DNA of 64,000 bases from Streptomyces sp. TLI_105 (GTDB taxonomy: Bacteria > Actinomycetota > Actinomycetes > Streptomycetales > Streptomycetaceae). Below, piece by piece: positions 7,583-15,556 of this stretch. Below the pieces are notes generated by a model. It searched no databases. It was not told where the DNA came from and saw only the letters and a program-made list of their open reading frames with translations. Numbering within the stretch: position 1 is the stretch's first letter; the number at the start of each line of letters is the position of its first letter. Position numbers and translations under genes: made by a program. The stretch is taken from assembly GCF_900105415.1 (NCBI RefSeq), contig NZ_FNSM01000001.1:6511501-6575500 (forward strand). Direction: 5' to 3'.

Positions 7583-8839
7583 TCAGCGGTACAGCAGGTA
7601 CTCCTCGCGCACCGCCCGGAAGGCCTTCAGGTCCGCCTCCCAGGCGCCGACGACCTCGTCCACGCCCGCGCCCGCGTCGATCAGGGTCCGCACCCGGGTC
7701 GAGCCCGTCAGCTTGTCGATCCAGTGGTCCGCCCGCCAGGCGAAGCCGGACCACGAGCGGCGGGCCGTGACCAGGAGGCCGATGCCCGTCCGTACCGGGT
7801 CGAAGGCCTCCCGGTCGTGGACGTGCAGCTGCACCCCGCCCACCGTCCTCCCCTGGAACTTGGAGAAGGTCGGGGCGAAGTACGCCTCGCGGAACCGGAC
7901 CCCGGGCAGACCGAGGGCGTTCGCCGCCTCCGCCCACCGCCGGTCGATCCCCTCGGCGCCGAGGAGCTCGAAGGGCCGGGTGGTGCCCCGCCCCTCGGAG
8001 AGGTTCGTGCCCTCGAAGAGGCACGTGCCGGAGTAGACGAGCGCGGTCTCAGGCGTCGGCATGTTCGGGCTGGGCGGCACCCACGGCAGCCCGGTCGCGT
8101 CGAAGAACTCCGTCCGCCGCCACCCCGTCATCCGTACGGTCTCCAGGGCGACGGGCGCGGCCAGGAACTCGCCGTCGAAGAGCCGGGCCAGCTCGGCCAC
8201 CGTCATGCCGTGCGCCTGCGCGATCGGCTCCCGTCCGACGAAGGTGGCGAACGCCCGGTCCAGGACGGGGCCGAGCGCCGCCCGCCCGGTCACCGGGTTC
8301 GGCCGGTCCAGGACCACGAACCGCTTCCCGGCGAGGGCGGCGGCCGCCATGCAGTCGTACAGCGTCCAGATGTACGTGTAGAAGCGGGCGCCGACGTCCT
8401 GGATGTCGAAGACGACGGTGTCCACCCCGGAGGCGGTGAAGACGTCCGCCAGCGGCTGCCCGCTCTTCAGGTACGTGTCGTAGACGGGCAGGCCGGTCGC
8501 CGGATCGTCGTACCGCCCCTCGGAGCCGCCCGCCTGGGCGGTGCCCCGGAAGCCGTGCTCGGGGCCGAAGACGGCGACCAGGTCCACCCGCTCGTCGGCG
8601 TGCATCACGTCCACGATGTGGCGGGCGTCCGGGGTGACGCCGGTCGGGTTGGTGACGACGCCGACCCGTTCGCCCGCCAGGAGCGCGTATCCGTCGGCCG
8701 CTAGCCGCTCGAAGCCGGTCCGCACGCGGCCGTGACCGGACGCGGCGGGGGCGGGGGCGGCGTTCGTGGCCGTGGAGCCGGCCGCCACCGCCCCGAGGGC
8801 GCCTCCGGCGGCCAGCAGACTCCGACGCGACAGGCTCAT
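7583..8839 (-). CDS. exported NamZ-type exo-beta-N-acetylmuramidase (DUF1343)
   Basis: A 418-residue protein of the DUF1343 family, whose characterised member NamZ is an exo-acting beta-N-acetylmuramidase in peptidoglycan turnover. Conserved family stretches visible: GVVTNPTGV, VFGPEHGFRGTAQAG, VFDIQDVGARFYTY, DRPNPVTGR and WVPPSPNMPT. Residues 1-30 form a twin-arginine-like signal (SRRSLLAAGGALGAVAAG), so it probably acts outside the membrane after Tat export. ATG 8839 begins exactly at that signal. It probably serves cell-wall recycling together with other muropeptide enzymes not present here. Confidence 0.88.
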   Translation of the reverse strand: MSLSRRSLLAAGGALGAVAAGSTATNAAPAPAASGHGRVRTGFERLAADGYALLAGERVGVVTNPTGVTPDARHIVDVMHADERVDLVAVFGPEHGFRGTAQAGGSEGRYDDPATGLPVYDTYLKSGQPLADVFTASGVDTVVFDIQDVGARFYTYIWTLYDCMAAAALAGKRFVVLDRPNPVTGRAALGPVLDRAFATFVGREPIAQAHGMTVAELARLFDGEFLAAPVALETVRMTGWRRTEFFDATGLPWVPPSPNMPTPETALVYSGTCLFEGTNLSEGRGTTRPFELLGAEGIDRRWAEAANALGLPGVRFREAYFAPTFSKFQGRTVGGVQLHVHDREAFDPVRTGIGLLVTARRSWSGFAWRADHWIDKLTGSTRVRTLIDAGAGVDEVVGAWEADLKAFRAVREEYLLYR

Positions 8840-8932
8840 GCGGGACCTCCTCGCCAGTGGCATGAGCACGCACGCTAGTGCTTCTGATCGTTCCGGGGAA
8901 CGAGGCGTGCGGAACGGGTCTTCCGCCCTTCC

Positions 8933-8950
8933 ATACCGACTGGTTAGTCT
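8933..8950 (+). promoter_or_regulatory. TetR-type 8-2-8 operator in the SDR promoter
   Basis: ATACCGACTGGTTAGTCT, 32-49 bp before the SDR start. The left half matches the shared consensus perfectly; the right half matches 5 of 8 positions. Same architecture and similar distance to the start codon as at maoC and the phosphotransferase operon. Confidence 0.55.
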
Positions 8951-8981
8951 GTCCCCGTCGTCACAGTCGAGAGGTGGGTCC

Positions 8982-9764
8982 ATGACCGCGGACACGAACG
9001 AGCTCCAGGGCGCCGGCGTCGTCGTCACCGGAGCGGGCGGCGGCATCGGCGCCGCCCTCGCCCGCCGCTTCGCGGCCGAGGGCGCCCGCGTCGTCGTCAA
9101 CGACCTCGACCCCGGGCGCACCAAGGCCGTCGCCGAGGAGATCGGCGCCTTCGCCGTCCCGGGCGACGCCTCCGCCGTCGTCGACGAGGCCCGTGAGGCC
9201 CTCGGCGGCACCGTGGACGTCTGGTGCGCCAACGCCGGACTCTCCTCGCCCGGCGACGCCTTCGCCGACGAGGACGTCTGGGCCGCGGCCTGGGACGTCA
9301 ACGTCATGGCCCACGTCCGCGCGGCCCGCGCCCTCCTCCCGGAGTGGCTGGAGCGCGGCAGCGGCCGCTTCGTCTCCACCGTCTCCGCCGCCGGACTGCT
9401 CACCATGATCGGCGCGGCGCCGTACAGCGTCTCCAAGCACGGCGCGTACGCCTTCGCCGAATGGCTCTCCCTCACCTACCGCCACCGCGGCCTGAAGGTC
9501 CACGCGATCTGCCCGCAGGGCGTCCGTACGGACATGCTCACCGCCGCCGGAACCGCCGGCGAGCTCGTCCTCGCCCCCACCGCCATCGAGCCCGAGGACG
9601 TCGCCGACGCCCTCCTCGACGCCATCGCCGCCGACCGCTTCCTCGTCCTGCCCCACCCCGAGGTCGCCGGCTACTACCGCAACCGCGCCACCGACCCCGA
9701 GCGGTGGCTCGGCACCATGAACCACGTCCAGCAGGCCTGGGAGACGGGCGCCCGTCGGCCGTAG
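8982..9764 (+). CDS. short-chain dehydrogenase/reductase
   Basis: A 260-residue classical SDR, NAD(P)-dependent and cytoplasmic. The Rossmann glycine motif VTGAGGGIG sits at residues 15-23, CANAG at 82-86, and the catalytic Ser135, Tyr148, Lys152 in STVSAAG and PYSVSK. ATG 8982 follows GAGGTGGG. The gene is followed 77 bp later by a TetR gene on the same strand, so the regulator may be co-transcribed. The shared operator with the phosphotransferase/acyl-CoA dehydrogenase operon suggests it reduces or oxidises a keto/hydroxy-acyl-CoA of the same pathway (LvaD-like role inferred, not shown). Confidence 0.9.
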   Translation: MTADTNELQGAGVVVTGAGGGIGAALARRFAAEGARVVVNDLDPGRTKAVAEEIGAFAVPGDASAVVDEAREALGGTVDVWCANAGLSSPGDAFADEDVWAAAWDVNVMAHVRAARALLPEWLERGSGRFVSTVSAAGLLTMIGAAPYSVSKHGAYAFAEWLSLTYRHRGLKVHAICPQGVRTDMLTAAGTAGELVLAPTAIEPEDVADALLDAIAADRFLVLPHPEVAGYYRNRATDPERWLGTMNHVQQAWETGARRP

Positions 9765-9790
9765 TGCCGGCGGATGGGAAGATCTACCGG

Positions 9791-9806
9791 CGGGAACGCG
9801 TTCCCG
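9791..9806 (+). promoter_or_regulatory. perfect 16-bp palindrome upstream of TetR
   Basis: CGGGAACGCGTTCCCG, a perfect palindrome 36 bp before the TetR start at 9842 and 27 bp after the SDR stop. Either the autoregulatory operator of this TetR or, less likely, a small transcription-ending hairpin of the SDR gene. Confidence 0.5.
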
Positions 9807-9841
9807 TGACCGAAAACGATCACCAAGGAAGGCGGCGCAGC

Positions 9842-10435
9842 ATGGCCAGGACGACGGACGGGAGCGGTGCACCCGTCCCCCAGAGGCTCCTCGCCGCCGC
9901 CACCCGGCTCTTCGCCGAGCGGGGCTACGACCGCACCTCCGTCCAGGAGATCGTCGAGGCCGCGGGGGTCACCAAGGGCGCGCTCTACCACTACTTCGGC
10001 TCCAAGGAGGACCTCCTCCAGGAGGTCTACTCCCGCGTCCTGCGCCTCCAGCAGGAGCGGCTCGACGCCTACGCGGACGCCGACGCGCCCGTCGAGGACC
10101 GGCTGCGCGACGCCGCCGCGGACGTCGTCGTCACCACCATCGAGAACCTCGACGACGCGTCCATCTTCTTCCGCTCCATGCACCACCTGAGCCCGGAGAA
10201 GCACAAGCAGGTGCGGGCCGAGCGGCGCCGCTACCACGAGCGCTTCCGGGCCCTGATCGAGGAAGGCCAGCGGGCGGGCGTCTTCTCCTCCGCCACGCCC
10301 GCCGACCTCGTCGTCGACTACCACTTCGGCTCCGTGCACCACCTCTCCACGTGGTACCGCCCGGACGGCCCCCTCACCCCCGAGGAGGTCGCCGCCCACC
10401 TCGCCGACCTCCTCCTCCGGGCCCTCCGTCCGTAG
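9842..10435 (+). CDS. TetR-family transcriptional regulator
   Basis: A 197-residue TetR regulator with the HTH at about residues 14-60 (RLFAERGYDRTSVQEIVEAAG, then TKGALYHYFGSKEDLLQEV) and a helical effector domain. ATG 9842 follows AAGGAAGGCGG. Lying between the SDR and the convergent acyl-CoA dehydrogenase operon, both of whose promoters carry the 8-2-8 operator, it is the best candidate for the protein that binds that operator. Co-transcription with the SDR would make it autoregulated. The stop codon TAG shares its G with the first base of the 160-bp inverted-repeat element. Confidence 0.9.
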   Translation: MARTTDGSGAPVPQRLLAAATRLFAERGYDRTSVQEIVEAAGVTKGALYHYFGSKEDLLQEVYSRVLRLQQERLDAYADADAPVEDRLRDAAADVVVTTIENLDDASIFFRSMHHLSPEKHKQVRAERRRYHERFRALIEEGQRAGVFSSATPADLVVDYHFGSVHHLSTWYRPDGPLTPEEVAAHLADLLLRALRP

Positions 10436-10594
10436 GGGGTGTCTTGCCGATCAGGCCGGGCTCGCGGCGTCTGGCACCGCGCCTCGCCGCGTTGTCGTCG
10501 GTCGACAACGCTCCGCGTTGCCTCCCTCCTCCGCCTTGCGATCCACGGCACCAGACGCCGCTCCCTGATCCGGCCTGATCGGCAAGACACCCCC
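10435..10594. mobile_element. 160-bp MITE-like element with perfect 25-bp terminal inverted repeats
   Basis: The ends 10435-10459 and 10570-10594 are exact reverse complements over 25 bp and begin with five Gs. Inside, a second pair of inverted segments (GGCGTCTGG near 10467 with CCAGACGCC near 10551) and a central palindrome around GTCGGTCGAC continue the symmetry. No reading frame is credible. It fills the gap between the TetR gene and the convergent acyl-CoA dehydrogenase (stop 10606). Structure fits a non-autonomous insertion element; transcribed, it could also act as a two-way terminator. Confidence 0.75.
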
Positions 10595-10605
10595 TGAGCC
10601 GCCCC

Positions 10606-11820
10606 TTACAGGTACTTCTTCAGCTCCCGGCGCGCCAGCGACCGCTGGTGCACCTCGTCCGGGCCGTCCGCCAGCTTCAGCGTCCGGGCCGCCGCCCACA
10701 GTTCGGCCAGCGGGAAGTCCTGCGAGACACCGCCCGCCCCGTGCGCCTGCACGGCCTTGTCGATGATGTCGACGACCGCGCGCGGGGTCGCGATCTTGAT
10801 GGCCTGGATCTCGGTGTGCGCGCCCTGGTTGCCGACGGTGTCCATGAGCCAGGCCGTCTTGAGGACGAGCAGCCGCAGCTGCTCGATGGTGACCCGGGCG
10901 TCGGCGATCCAGTTCTGCACCACGCCCTGCTGGGCGAGCGTCTTGCCGAAGGCGGTACGGGAGACGGCGCGCCGGCACATCAGCTCGACCGCCCGCTCCG
11001 CCATGCCGATGAGCCGCATGCAGTGGTGGATGCGGCCGGGGCCGAGCCGGGCCTGCGCGATGGCGAAGCCGCCGCCCTCCTCGCCGACGATGTTCGAGGC
11101 CGGGACCCGGACCCCGTCGAAGACCACCTCGGCGTGGCCGCCGTGGGAGTGGTCCTCGTACCCGTACACCTGCATCGCGCGCCGTACCTCGACGCCCGGG
11201 GTGTCGCGCGGCACGAGGATCATCGACTGCCGGCGGCGGACGTCCGGGCCGTCGGGGTCGGTCTTGCCCATGACGATGAAGATCCTGCAGTCCGGGTTCA
11301 TCGCCCCGGAGATGTACCACTTGCGCCCGTCGACGACGTACGAGTCGCCGTCCCGCCGGATCCGGGTCTCGATGTTGGTCGCGTCGGAGGAGGCGACCTC
11401 GGGCTCGGTCATCGCGAAGGCCGAGCGGATCTCGCCGGCGAGGAGCGGCTCCAGCCACTGCTTCTTCTGCGCCTCGTCGCCGAACTGGGCGAGCACCTCC
11501 ATGTTCCCGGTGTCCGGGGCGGCGCAGTTGAGGGCGGTCGGGGCGAGGTGCGGGCTGCGGCCGGTGATCTCGGCGAGCGGCGCGTACTGGAGGTTGGTCA
11601 GCCCGGCGCCGTACTCCGCGTCCGGCAGGAAGAGGTTCCAGAGCCCCTGCCGCTTGGCCTCCGCCTTGAGCTCCTCCACCACCGCCGGGGTGTCCCAGGG
11701 GGAGGCGAGCCGGGCGCGCTGCTCCTCGGCGACGGCCTCGGCCGGGTATACGTGCTCGTCCATGAAGGCGAGGAGCTTCGCCCGCAGTTCCTCGGTGCGC
11801 GCGTCGTACGCGAATTCCAT
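10606..11820 (-). CDS. acyl-CoA dehydrogenase, ACAD10/11-FadE type
   Basis: A 404-residue acyl-CoA dehydrogenase. Seen: FAMTEPEVASSDATN (FAD loop), GRKWYISGA, YGYEDHSHGGHAEVVFD, and the C-terminal LADGPDEVHQRSLARRELKKYL that marks the ACAD10/11 and long-chain FadE group. Translated directly after the APH-like phosphotransferase (6-bp gap), so the pair forms one operon. Fused or adjacent APH plus ACAD modules are known from human ACAD10/11 and from bacterial LvaA/LvaC, where a phosphorylated 4-hydroxyacyl-CoA is converted to an enoyl-CoA. The same role is inferred here. Its 3' end faces the MITE-like element. Confidence 0.92.
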   Translation of the reverse strand: MEFAYDARTEELRAKLLAFMDEHVYPAEAVAEEQRARLASPWDTPAVVEELKAEAKRQGLWNLFLPDAEYGAGLTNLQYAPLAEITGRSPHLAPTALNCAAPDTGNMEVLAQFGDEAQKKQWLEPLLAGEIRSAFAMTEPEVASSDATNIETRIRRDGDSYVVDGRKWYISGAMNPDCRIFIVMGKTDPDGPDVRRRQSMILVPRDTPGVEVRRAMQVYGYEDHSHGGHAEVVFDGVRVPASNIVGEEGGGFAIAQARLGPGRIHHCMRLIGMAERAVELMCRRAVSRTAFGKTLAQQGVVQNWIADARVTIEQLRLLVLKTAWLMDTVGNQGAHTEIQAIKIATPRAVVDIIDKAVQAHGAGGVSQDFPLAELWAAARTLKLADGPDEVHQRSLARRELKKYL

Positions 11821-11826
11821 GACGGA

Positions 11827-12849
11827 TCAGCCTTCCTGAAGGGTGGTGAGGCCGTGCTCGATGAAGACGGGGACGAGTTCGCCGATGCGGTCGAAGCCGG
11901 CGCCGACCGTCTGCCCGAGGGTCCACCGGTAGTGGATGCCCTCCAGGATCACGGCGAGTTTGAACCAGGCGAAGGCCGTGTACCAGGCGAGCCCGGAGGT
12001 GTCGCGGCCCGAGCGGGCCGCGTAGCGCTCGACCAGCTCGGCCGCGCTCGGGTGCCCGGCGGCGGTGGCGGTCGTGGAGATGGGGGAGCCCGGCAGGTCG
12101 AGGGGGGTGCTGTACATGACGAGGAGGCCGAGGTCGGTGAGCGGGTCGCCGAGTGTGGACATCTCCCAGTCGAGGACGGCCCGGATCCGGTCGTCCTCGC
12201 CGACGAGGACGTTGTCGAGCCGGTAGTCGCCGTGGATCACGGTCGGCGGCGGCGAGGCGGGCAGCGCGCGCCCGAGGGCGGCGTGCAGCTCGTCGATCCC
12301 CGGCAGTTCGCGGCCGCGCGAGGCGTCGAGCTGCTTGCCCCAGCGGCGCAGCTGCCGGTCGAGGAAGCCGTCCGGGCGGCCGAAGTCGCCGAGCCCCGCG
12401 GCCTCCGGATCGACGGCGTGCAGGTCGACGAGGGTGTCGACCAGGCCGAGGACGGTGGCGCGGGTGCGCTCGGGGCCGAGCGCGGCGAGCTCATGGGCCG
12501 AGCGGTACGGCGTCCCGTCGACGAAGTCCATGACGTAGAACGGCGCGCCGAGCACCGACTCGTCCTCGCAGAACAGGACCGTCCCGGGGACGGGCACGTC
12601 GGTCGCCCCCAGGGCGCTGACGACGCGGTGCTCGCGCCGCATGTCGTGGGCGGTGGCGAGGACGTGGCCGAGCGGGGGACGGCGGACCACCCAGCGGCCG
12701 GTGCCGTCGCTCACGGCGTACGTCAGGTTCGACCGGCCGCCCTCGATCAGCCGGGCCTCCAGGGGGCCGGAGAGCAGCCCGGGCCGCTCGCGGTCGAGGA
12801 ACCGGCGCAGCTGCTCGGGGTCGAGTCCTGGCGGCGGGGCGGAACTCAT
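11827..12849 (-). CDS. APH-family phosphotransferase (ACAD10/11 N-domain or LvaA-like)
   Basis: A 340-residue aminoglycoside-phosphotransferase-fold kinase. Visible: the nucleotide-binding start IEGGRSNLTYAVSD, WVVRRPP (ATP-lysine equivalent replaced by an Arg-rich strand), the Brenner-type catalytic motif VIHGDYRLDNVLV with catalytic Asp, and the metal-binding VLDWEMSTLGDPLTDLG. This subgroup is the kinase part of ACAD10/11-like systems that phosphorylate 4-hydroxyacyl-CoA, not antibiotics. ATG 12849. It is the first gene of the operon with the acyl-CoA dehydrogenase, and its promoter carries the 8-2-8 operator 40-57 bp upstream. Confidence 0.88.
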   Translation of the reverse strand: MSSAPPPGLDPEQLRRFLDRERPGLLSGPLEARLIEGGRSNLTYAVSDGTGRWVVRRPPLGHVLATAHDMRREHRVVSALGATDVPVPGTVLFCEDESVLGAPFYVMDFVDGTPYRSAHELAALGPERTRATVLGLVDTLVDLHAVDPEAAGLGDFGRPDGFLDRQLRRWGKQLDASRGRELPGIDELHAALGRALPASPPPTVIHGDYRLDNVLVGEDDRIRAVLDWEMSTLGDPLTDLGLLVMYSTPLDLPGSPISTTATAAGHPSAAELVERYAARSGRDTSGLAWYTAFAWFKLAVILEGIHYRWTLGQTVGAGFDRIGELVPVFIEHGLTTLQEG

Positions 12850-12888
12850 GGGTGCGTACCTCCGGATCGGTTGCGTCGGCGCCCATGA

Positions 12889-12906
12889 TGACCGACCAGT
12901 CGGTAT
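12889..12906 (-). promoter_or_regulatory. TetR-type 8-2-8 operator in front of the phosphotransferase-dehydrogenase operon
   Basis: Read on the minus strand the site is ATACCGACTGGTCGGTCA: the left half is perfect, the right half matches 6 of 8 positions, and the inner 6-bp arms ACCGAC/GTCGGT are exact. It is the best-preserved of the three sites with this consensus in the window. Confidence 0.6.
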
Positions 12907-12980
12907 GCAGTCCAGGGGGGCGGCTGGAAAGCGCGTCCCGCCCTCTGGTGGCTGGACGTATGCATGAATAGGGTTCACAT

Positions 12981-14246
12981 ATGGATGCGAAGCTGATCGT
13001 CGACGAAGTCCGGCTCACCCCGATCCTCATCTCCGACCCGCCCCTCCTCAACACCCAGGGCGTCCACCAGCCCTACACGCCCCGGCTCGTGGTCGAGGTG
13101 ATCACCAGGGGAGGGGTGAGCGGACTCGGGGAGACCTACGGCGACGGCGTCTACCTGGACATCGCCCGGCCGCTGGCCGAGGCGCTGCCGGGTCGATCGG
13201 TCACGGATGTGAACGGCCTCTTCGCGCTGGCGGAGGAGGCGGGTGGCGTCGCGCCTTCCGGGACGGACGCCGGGGTCGACGCGAGCGGCCTGCGCGGAGT
13301 GCGCACCGCCGACAAGCTCCGCCTCTCCGTCGTCTCCGCCTTCGAGACCGCCTGCCTGGACGCCCTCGGCAGGACCCTCGGCCTGCCCGTCCACGCCCTC
13401 CTCGGCGGCAAGGTCCGCGACGAGGTCGAGTACGGCGCGTACCTCTTCCACAAATGGGCCGGCACGGACGACTGGGGCGCGGCCCTCGACCCCGCCGGCA
13501 TCGTCGCCCAGGCCCGCCGCTTCGACCGCGAGTACGGCTTCCGCTCCTTCAAGCTCAAGGGCGGAGTGTTCGAGCCCGAGCGGGAGATCGCCGCGATCCG
13601 GGCGCTCGCCGAAGCGTTCCCCGGCCGCCCGCTCCGCCTCGACCCCAATGGCGCCTGGTCCGTGGAGACCTCGCTCGCCGTCGCCCGCGAACTGAAGGAC
13701 GTCCTGGAGTACCTGGAGGACCCGGCGAGCGGCACCGCCGCCATGGCCGAGATCGCCGCCCGCACGGACGTCCCGCTCGCCACCAACATGTGCGTGACGA
13801 CCTTCGAGGAGGTCCCGGAGGCCTTCGCCGCCGATGCGGTACGGATCGTCCTCTGCGACCATCACTACTGGGGCGGACTCCACCGCACCCGCGAACTGGC
13901 CGCGCTCTGCCGGACGTACGGCGTCGGGCTCTCCATGCACTCCAACACCCACCTGGGCATCAGCCTCGCCGCCATGACCCAGGTCGCTGCCACGCTGCCC
14001 GGCCTCCACCACGCCTGCGACACCCACTACCCGTGGCAGACGGAGGACGTCGTCACCCCCCGCCCCGCCTTCCGGGCGGGCCGGCTCACGGTCTCCGACG
14101 CGCCGGGCCTCGGCGTCGAACTGGACCGCGAGGCGCTCACGACCCTGCACCGGCGCTGGCTCGACGACGACGGCACGTTCAGGGACCGGGACGACGCGGC
14201 GGCGATGCGGAGGGCGGAGCCGGGCTGGACGCCGAGCACGTGGTAG
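12981..14246 (+). CDS. glucarate dehydratase-like enolase-superfamily enzyme
   Basis: A 421-residue member of the mandelate racemase/enolase superfamily, closest in motif pattern to glucarate dehydratase. Seen: KLKGG (Lys191/Lys193 of the KxK acid-base motif), metal ligands in LDPNGAW (Asp221, Asn223), LEDP (Glu246) and TNMC (Asn269), then LCDHHYWGG (Asp293) and MHSNTHLG (His320) forming the His-Asp dyad. It would dehydrate an acid sugar such as D-glucarate to a 2-keto-3-deoxy product in the cytoplasm. Divergent from the phosphotransferase operon. No aldolase or transporter for the pathway lies beside it, so the actual substrate is uncertain. Confidence 0.85.
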   Translation: MDAKLIVDEVRLTPILISDPPLLNTQGVHQPYTPRLVVEVITRGGVSGLGETYGDGVYLDIARPLAEALPGRSVTDVNGLFALAEEAGGVAPSGTDAGVDASGLRGVRTADKLRLSVVSAFETACLDALGRTLGLPVHALLGGKVRDEVEYGAYLFHKWAGTDDWGAALDPAGIVAQARRFDREYGFRSFKLKGGVFEPEREIAAIRALAEAFPGRPLRLDPNGAWSVETSLAVARELKDVLEYLEDPASGTAAMAEIAARTDVPLATNMCVTTFEEVPEAFAADAVRIVLCDHHYWGGLHRTRELAALCRTYGVGLSMHSNTHLGISLAAMTQVAATLPGLHHACDTHYPWQTEDVVTPRPAFRAGRLTVSDAPGLGVELDREALTTLHRRWLDDDGTFRDRDDAAAMRRAEPGWTPSTW

Positions 14247-14390
14247 CACCACAACCGGGCCGGCCCCCCGCCGGCGTACGGGCGCTCGCTCCGCCCCGCC
14301 CTCCGCCCCTGTGTGCGGGCGCACCCGCCGGGGCGGTGCCCCCGCCCCGTGCGGGCCGCACCCGGCGGGGTGCGGGGCCCCCGCCCCCCG
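14247..14390. other. G+C-rich left flank of the second 213-bp palindromic element
   Basis: No gene is supported. It contains short inverted G-rich/C-rich segments resembling degenerate ends of the neighbouring element, as seen in the flank of copy 1. Confidence 0.4.
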
Positions 14391-14603
14391 CCCGTGTGGG
14401 CAGTCGTCCCGCTGGGGCGGGACGGGTGGGCACACGGGACGGCGCCCTTCAGCGGCGCCTCCGCGTTCCGCGCCTGGACCCGCACCACGCGTGCGGCGCA
14501 CGTTCCGGTGCGGGTCGGGGCGCGGGAGCCTCTGGCGCCGGCAAGGGCGCCGTTCCGTTGTGCCCATCCGTTCCGTCCCAGCGGAACGATTGCCCACAAC
14601 GGG
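14391..14603. repeat. 213-bp long-palindrome element, copy 2
   Basis: Arms 14391-14486 and 14507-14603 are imperfect inverted repeats around a 20-bp centre. The copy matches 3742-3954 along its full length with scattered differences, the clearest in the centre. As with copy 1 it lies between two convergent genes (the enolase-family gene ending at 14246 and the hydrolase gene ending at 14645). Confidence 0.85.
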
Positions 14604-14644
14604 GGCGGCGAGGCGCGGAACAGCCGCTCGCAACGGGCGTGGGG

Positions 14645-15556
14645 TCACGCGTGGCAAGCCACCGGCACCCCTCCGTTCATCGCCGCCATGTCCCCGAAGA
14701 CCGCCACCGGATCCAGCGGCGACCCCTCCGGCAGCCCCTCCAGCTCCGCGTACGCCCGGTGCAGGTTCGCCACGAGCCGCTCGCTCTCGCGCCACGCGGC
14801 GAACTCGCCGAGCTCCGCCCGCCGGGCCGTCTCCAGGGGCGTCGACCCCTTCGCGTACCCCTCGACGGCGAGCTCCCGCACCCAGAGCAGGTACCGCTCC
14901 GTGGTGTCGTACGCCGTGGGGTCGGTCACCCGCCCGTGCCCCGGTACCACCGTCGACGCGTCGAGGGAGCGCAGCAGGTCGAGCGCGCGCAGCGAACCGG
15001 CGAGCGAACCCATCGGCAGGAACGGCGTCCCGCCGTGGAAGATCAGGTCGCCGGTGAAGACGACGCCCTGCTCCGGGAGATGGACGATCGAGTCGCCGGT
15101 GGTGTGCGCGGCGCCGGGGTGGAGCAGCCGCACCTCGATCCCGCCGACGTACAGCGTGAGCCGCTCGCTGTACGTCACGGAGGGCGGCAGGATGTCGACC
15201 CGCCCGAAGTCGGTCTGCGGCCACAGCAGATGGAGCTGGTGCCCGGCCGCGAGCTGCTCGGAGCGGCAGTTCTCGTGTCCCACGATCCGCGCCTCGGGGC
15301 GGAACACCCCGTTGCCGTAGGTGTGGTCGCCGTGGTGGTGGGTGGAGACGATGGTGCGGGGCAGCGGCAGCCCTTCGGCGAGCACCGCCTCGCGCAGCAG
15401 CTTCGCGCGCCGTTCGGTGGCGGCGGTGTCGACGAGCAGAGACTCGTCCGCGTCGCCGATGAACCCGGCGTTGTTCAGGCACCAGCCGCCGTCGGGCTGG
15501 ACGAAGGCGTGCACGTGCGGAGCGAGCGTGACCACATAGGGATCGGTGGCAGACAA
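14645..15556 (-). CDS. MBL-fold metallo-hydrolase
   Basis: A 303-residue metallo-beta-lactamase-fold protein. The zinc motif is THHHGDHTYGN (HxHxDH), with further ligands in HPGAAHTTGD, FTGDLIFHGG and VVPGHG. TTG 15556 is chosen as the start because GGGGGA lies just upstream and no ATG/GTG fits between it and the conserved start of the domain (YVVTLAPHVHAF). Family members hydrolyse thioesters, lactones or phosphoesters; the substrate here is unknown. It is convergent with the enolase-family gene across palindromic element copy 2. Confidence 0.82.
   Translation of the reverse strand: MSATDPYVVTLAPHVHAFVQPDGGWCLNNAGFIGDADESLLVDTAATERRAKLLREAVLAEGLPLPRTIVSTHHHGDHTYGNGVFRPEARIVGHENCRSEQLAAGHQLHLLWPQTDFGRVDILPPSVTYSERLTLYVGGIEVRLLHPGAAHTTGDSIVHLPEQGVVFTGDLIFHGGTPFLPMGSLAGSLRALDLLRSLDASTVVPGHGRVTDPTAYDTTERYLLWVRELAVEGYAKGSTPLETARRAELGEFAAWRESERLVANLHRAYAELEGLPEGSPLDPVAVFGDMAAMNGGVPVACHA

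Noticed and set aside
4755..8024. A 1089-codon minus-strand frame across the hydrolase and esterase-like genes
   Set aside because: Overlaps true genes on the same strand in another frame; Arg/Gly/Ala-rich with no motif.
11827..12849. Aminoglycoside resistance by the APH-fold protein
   Set aside because: It is in an operon with an acyl-CoA dehydrogenase and has the ACAD10/11-like form, which points to acyl-CoA metabolism.
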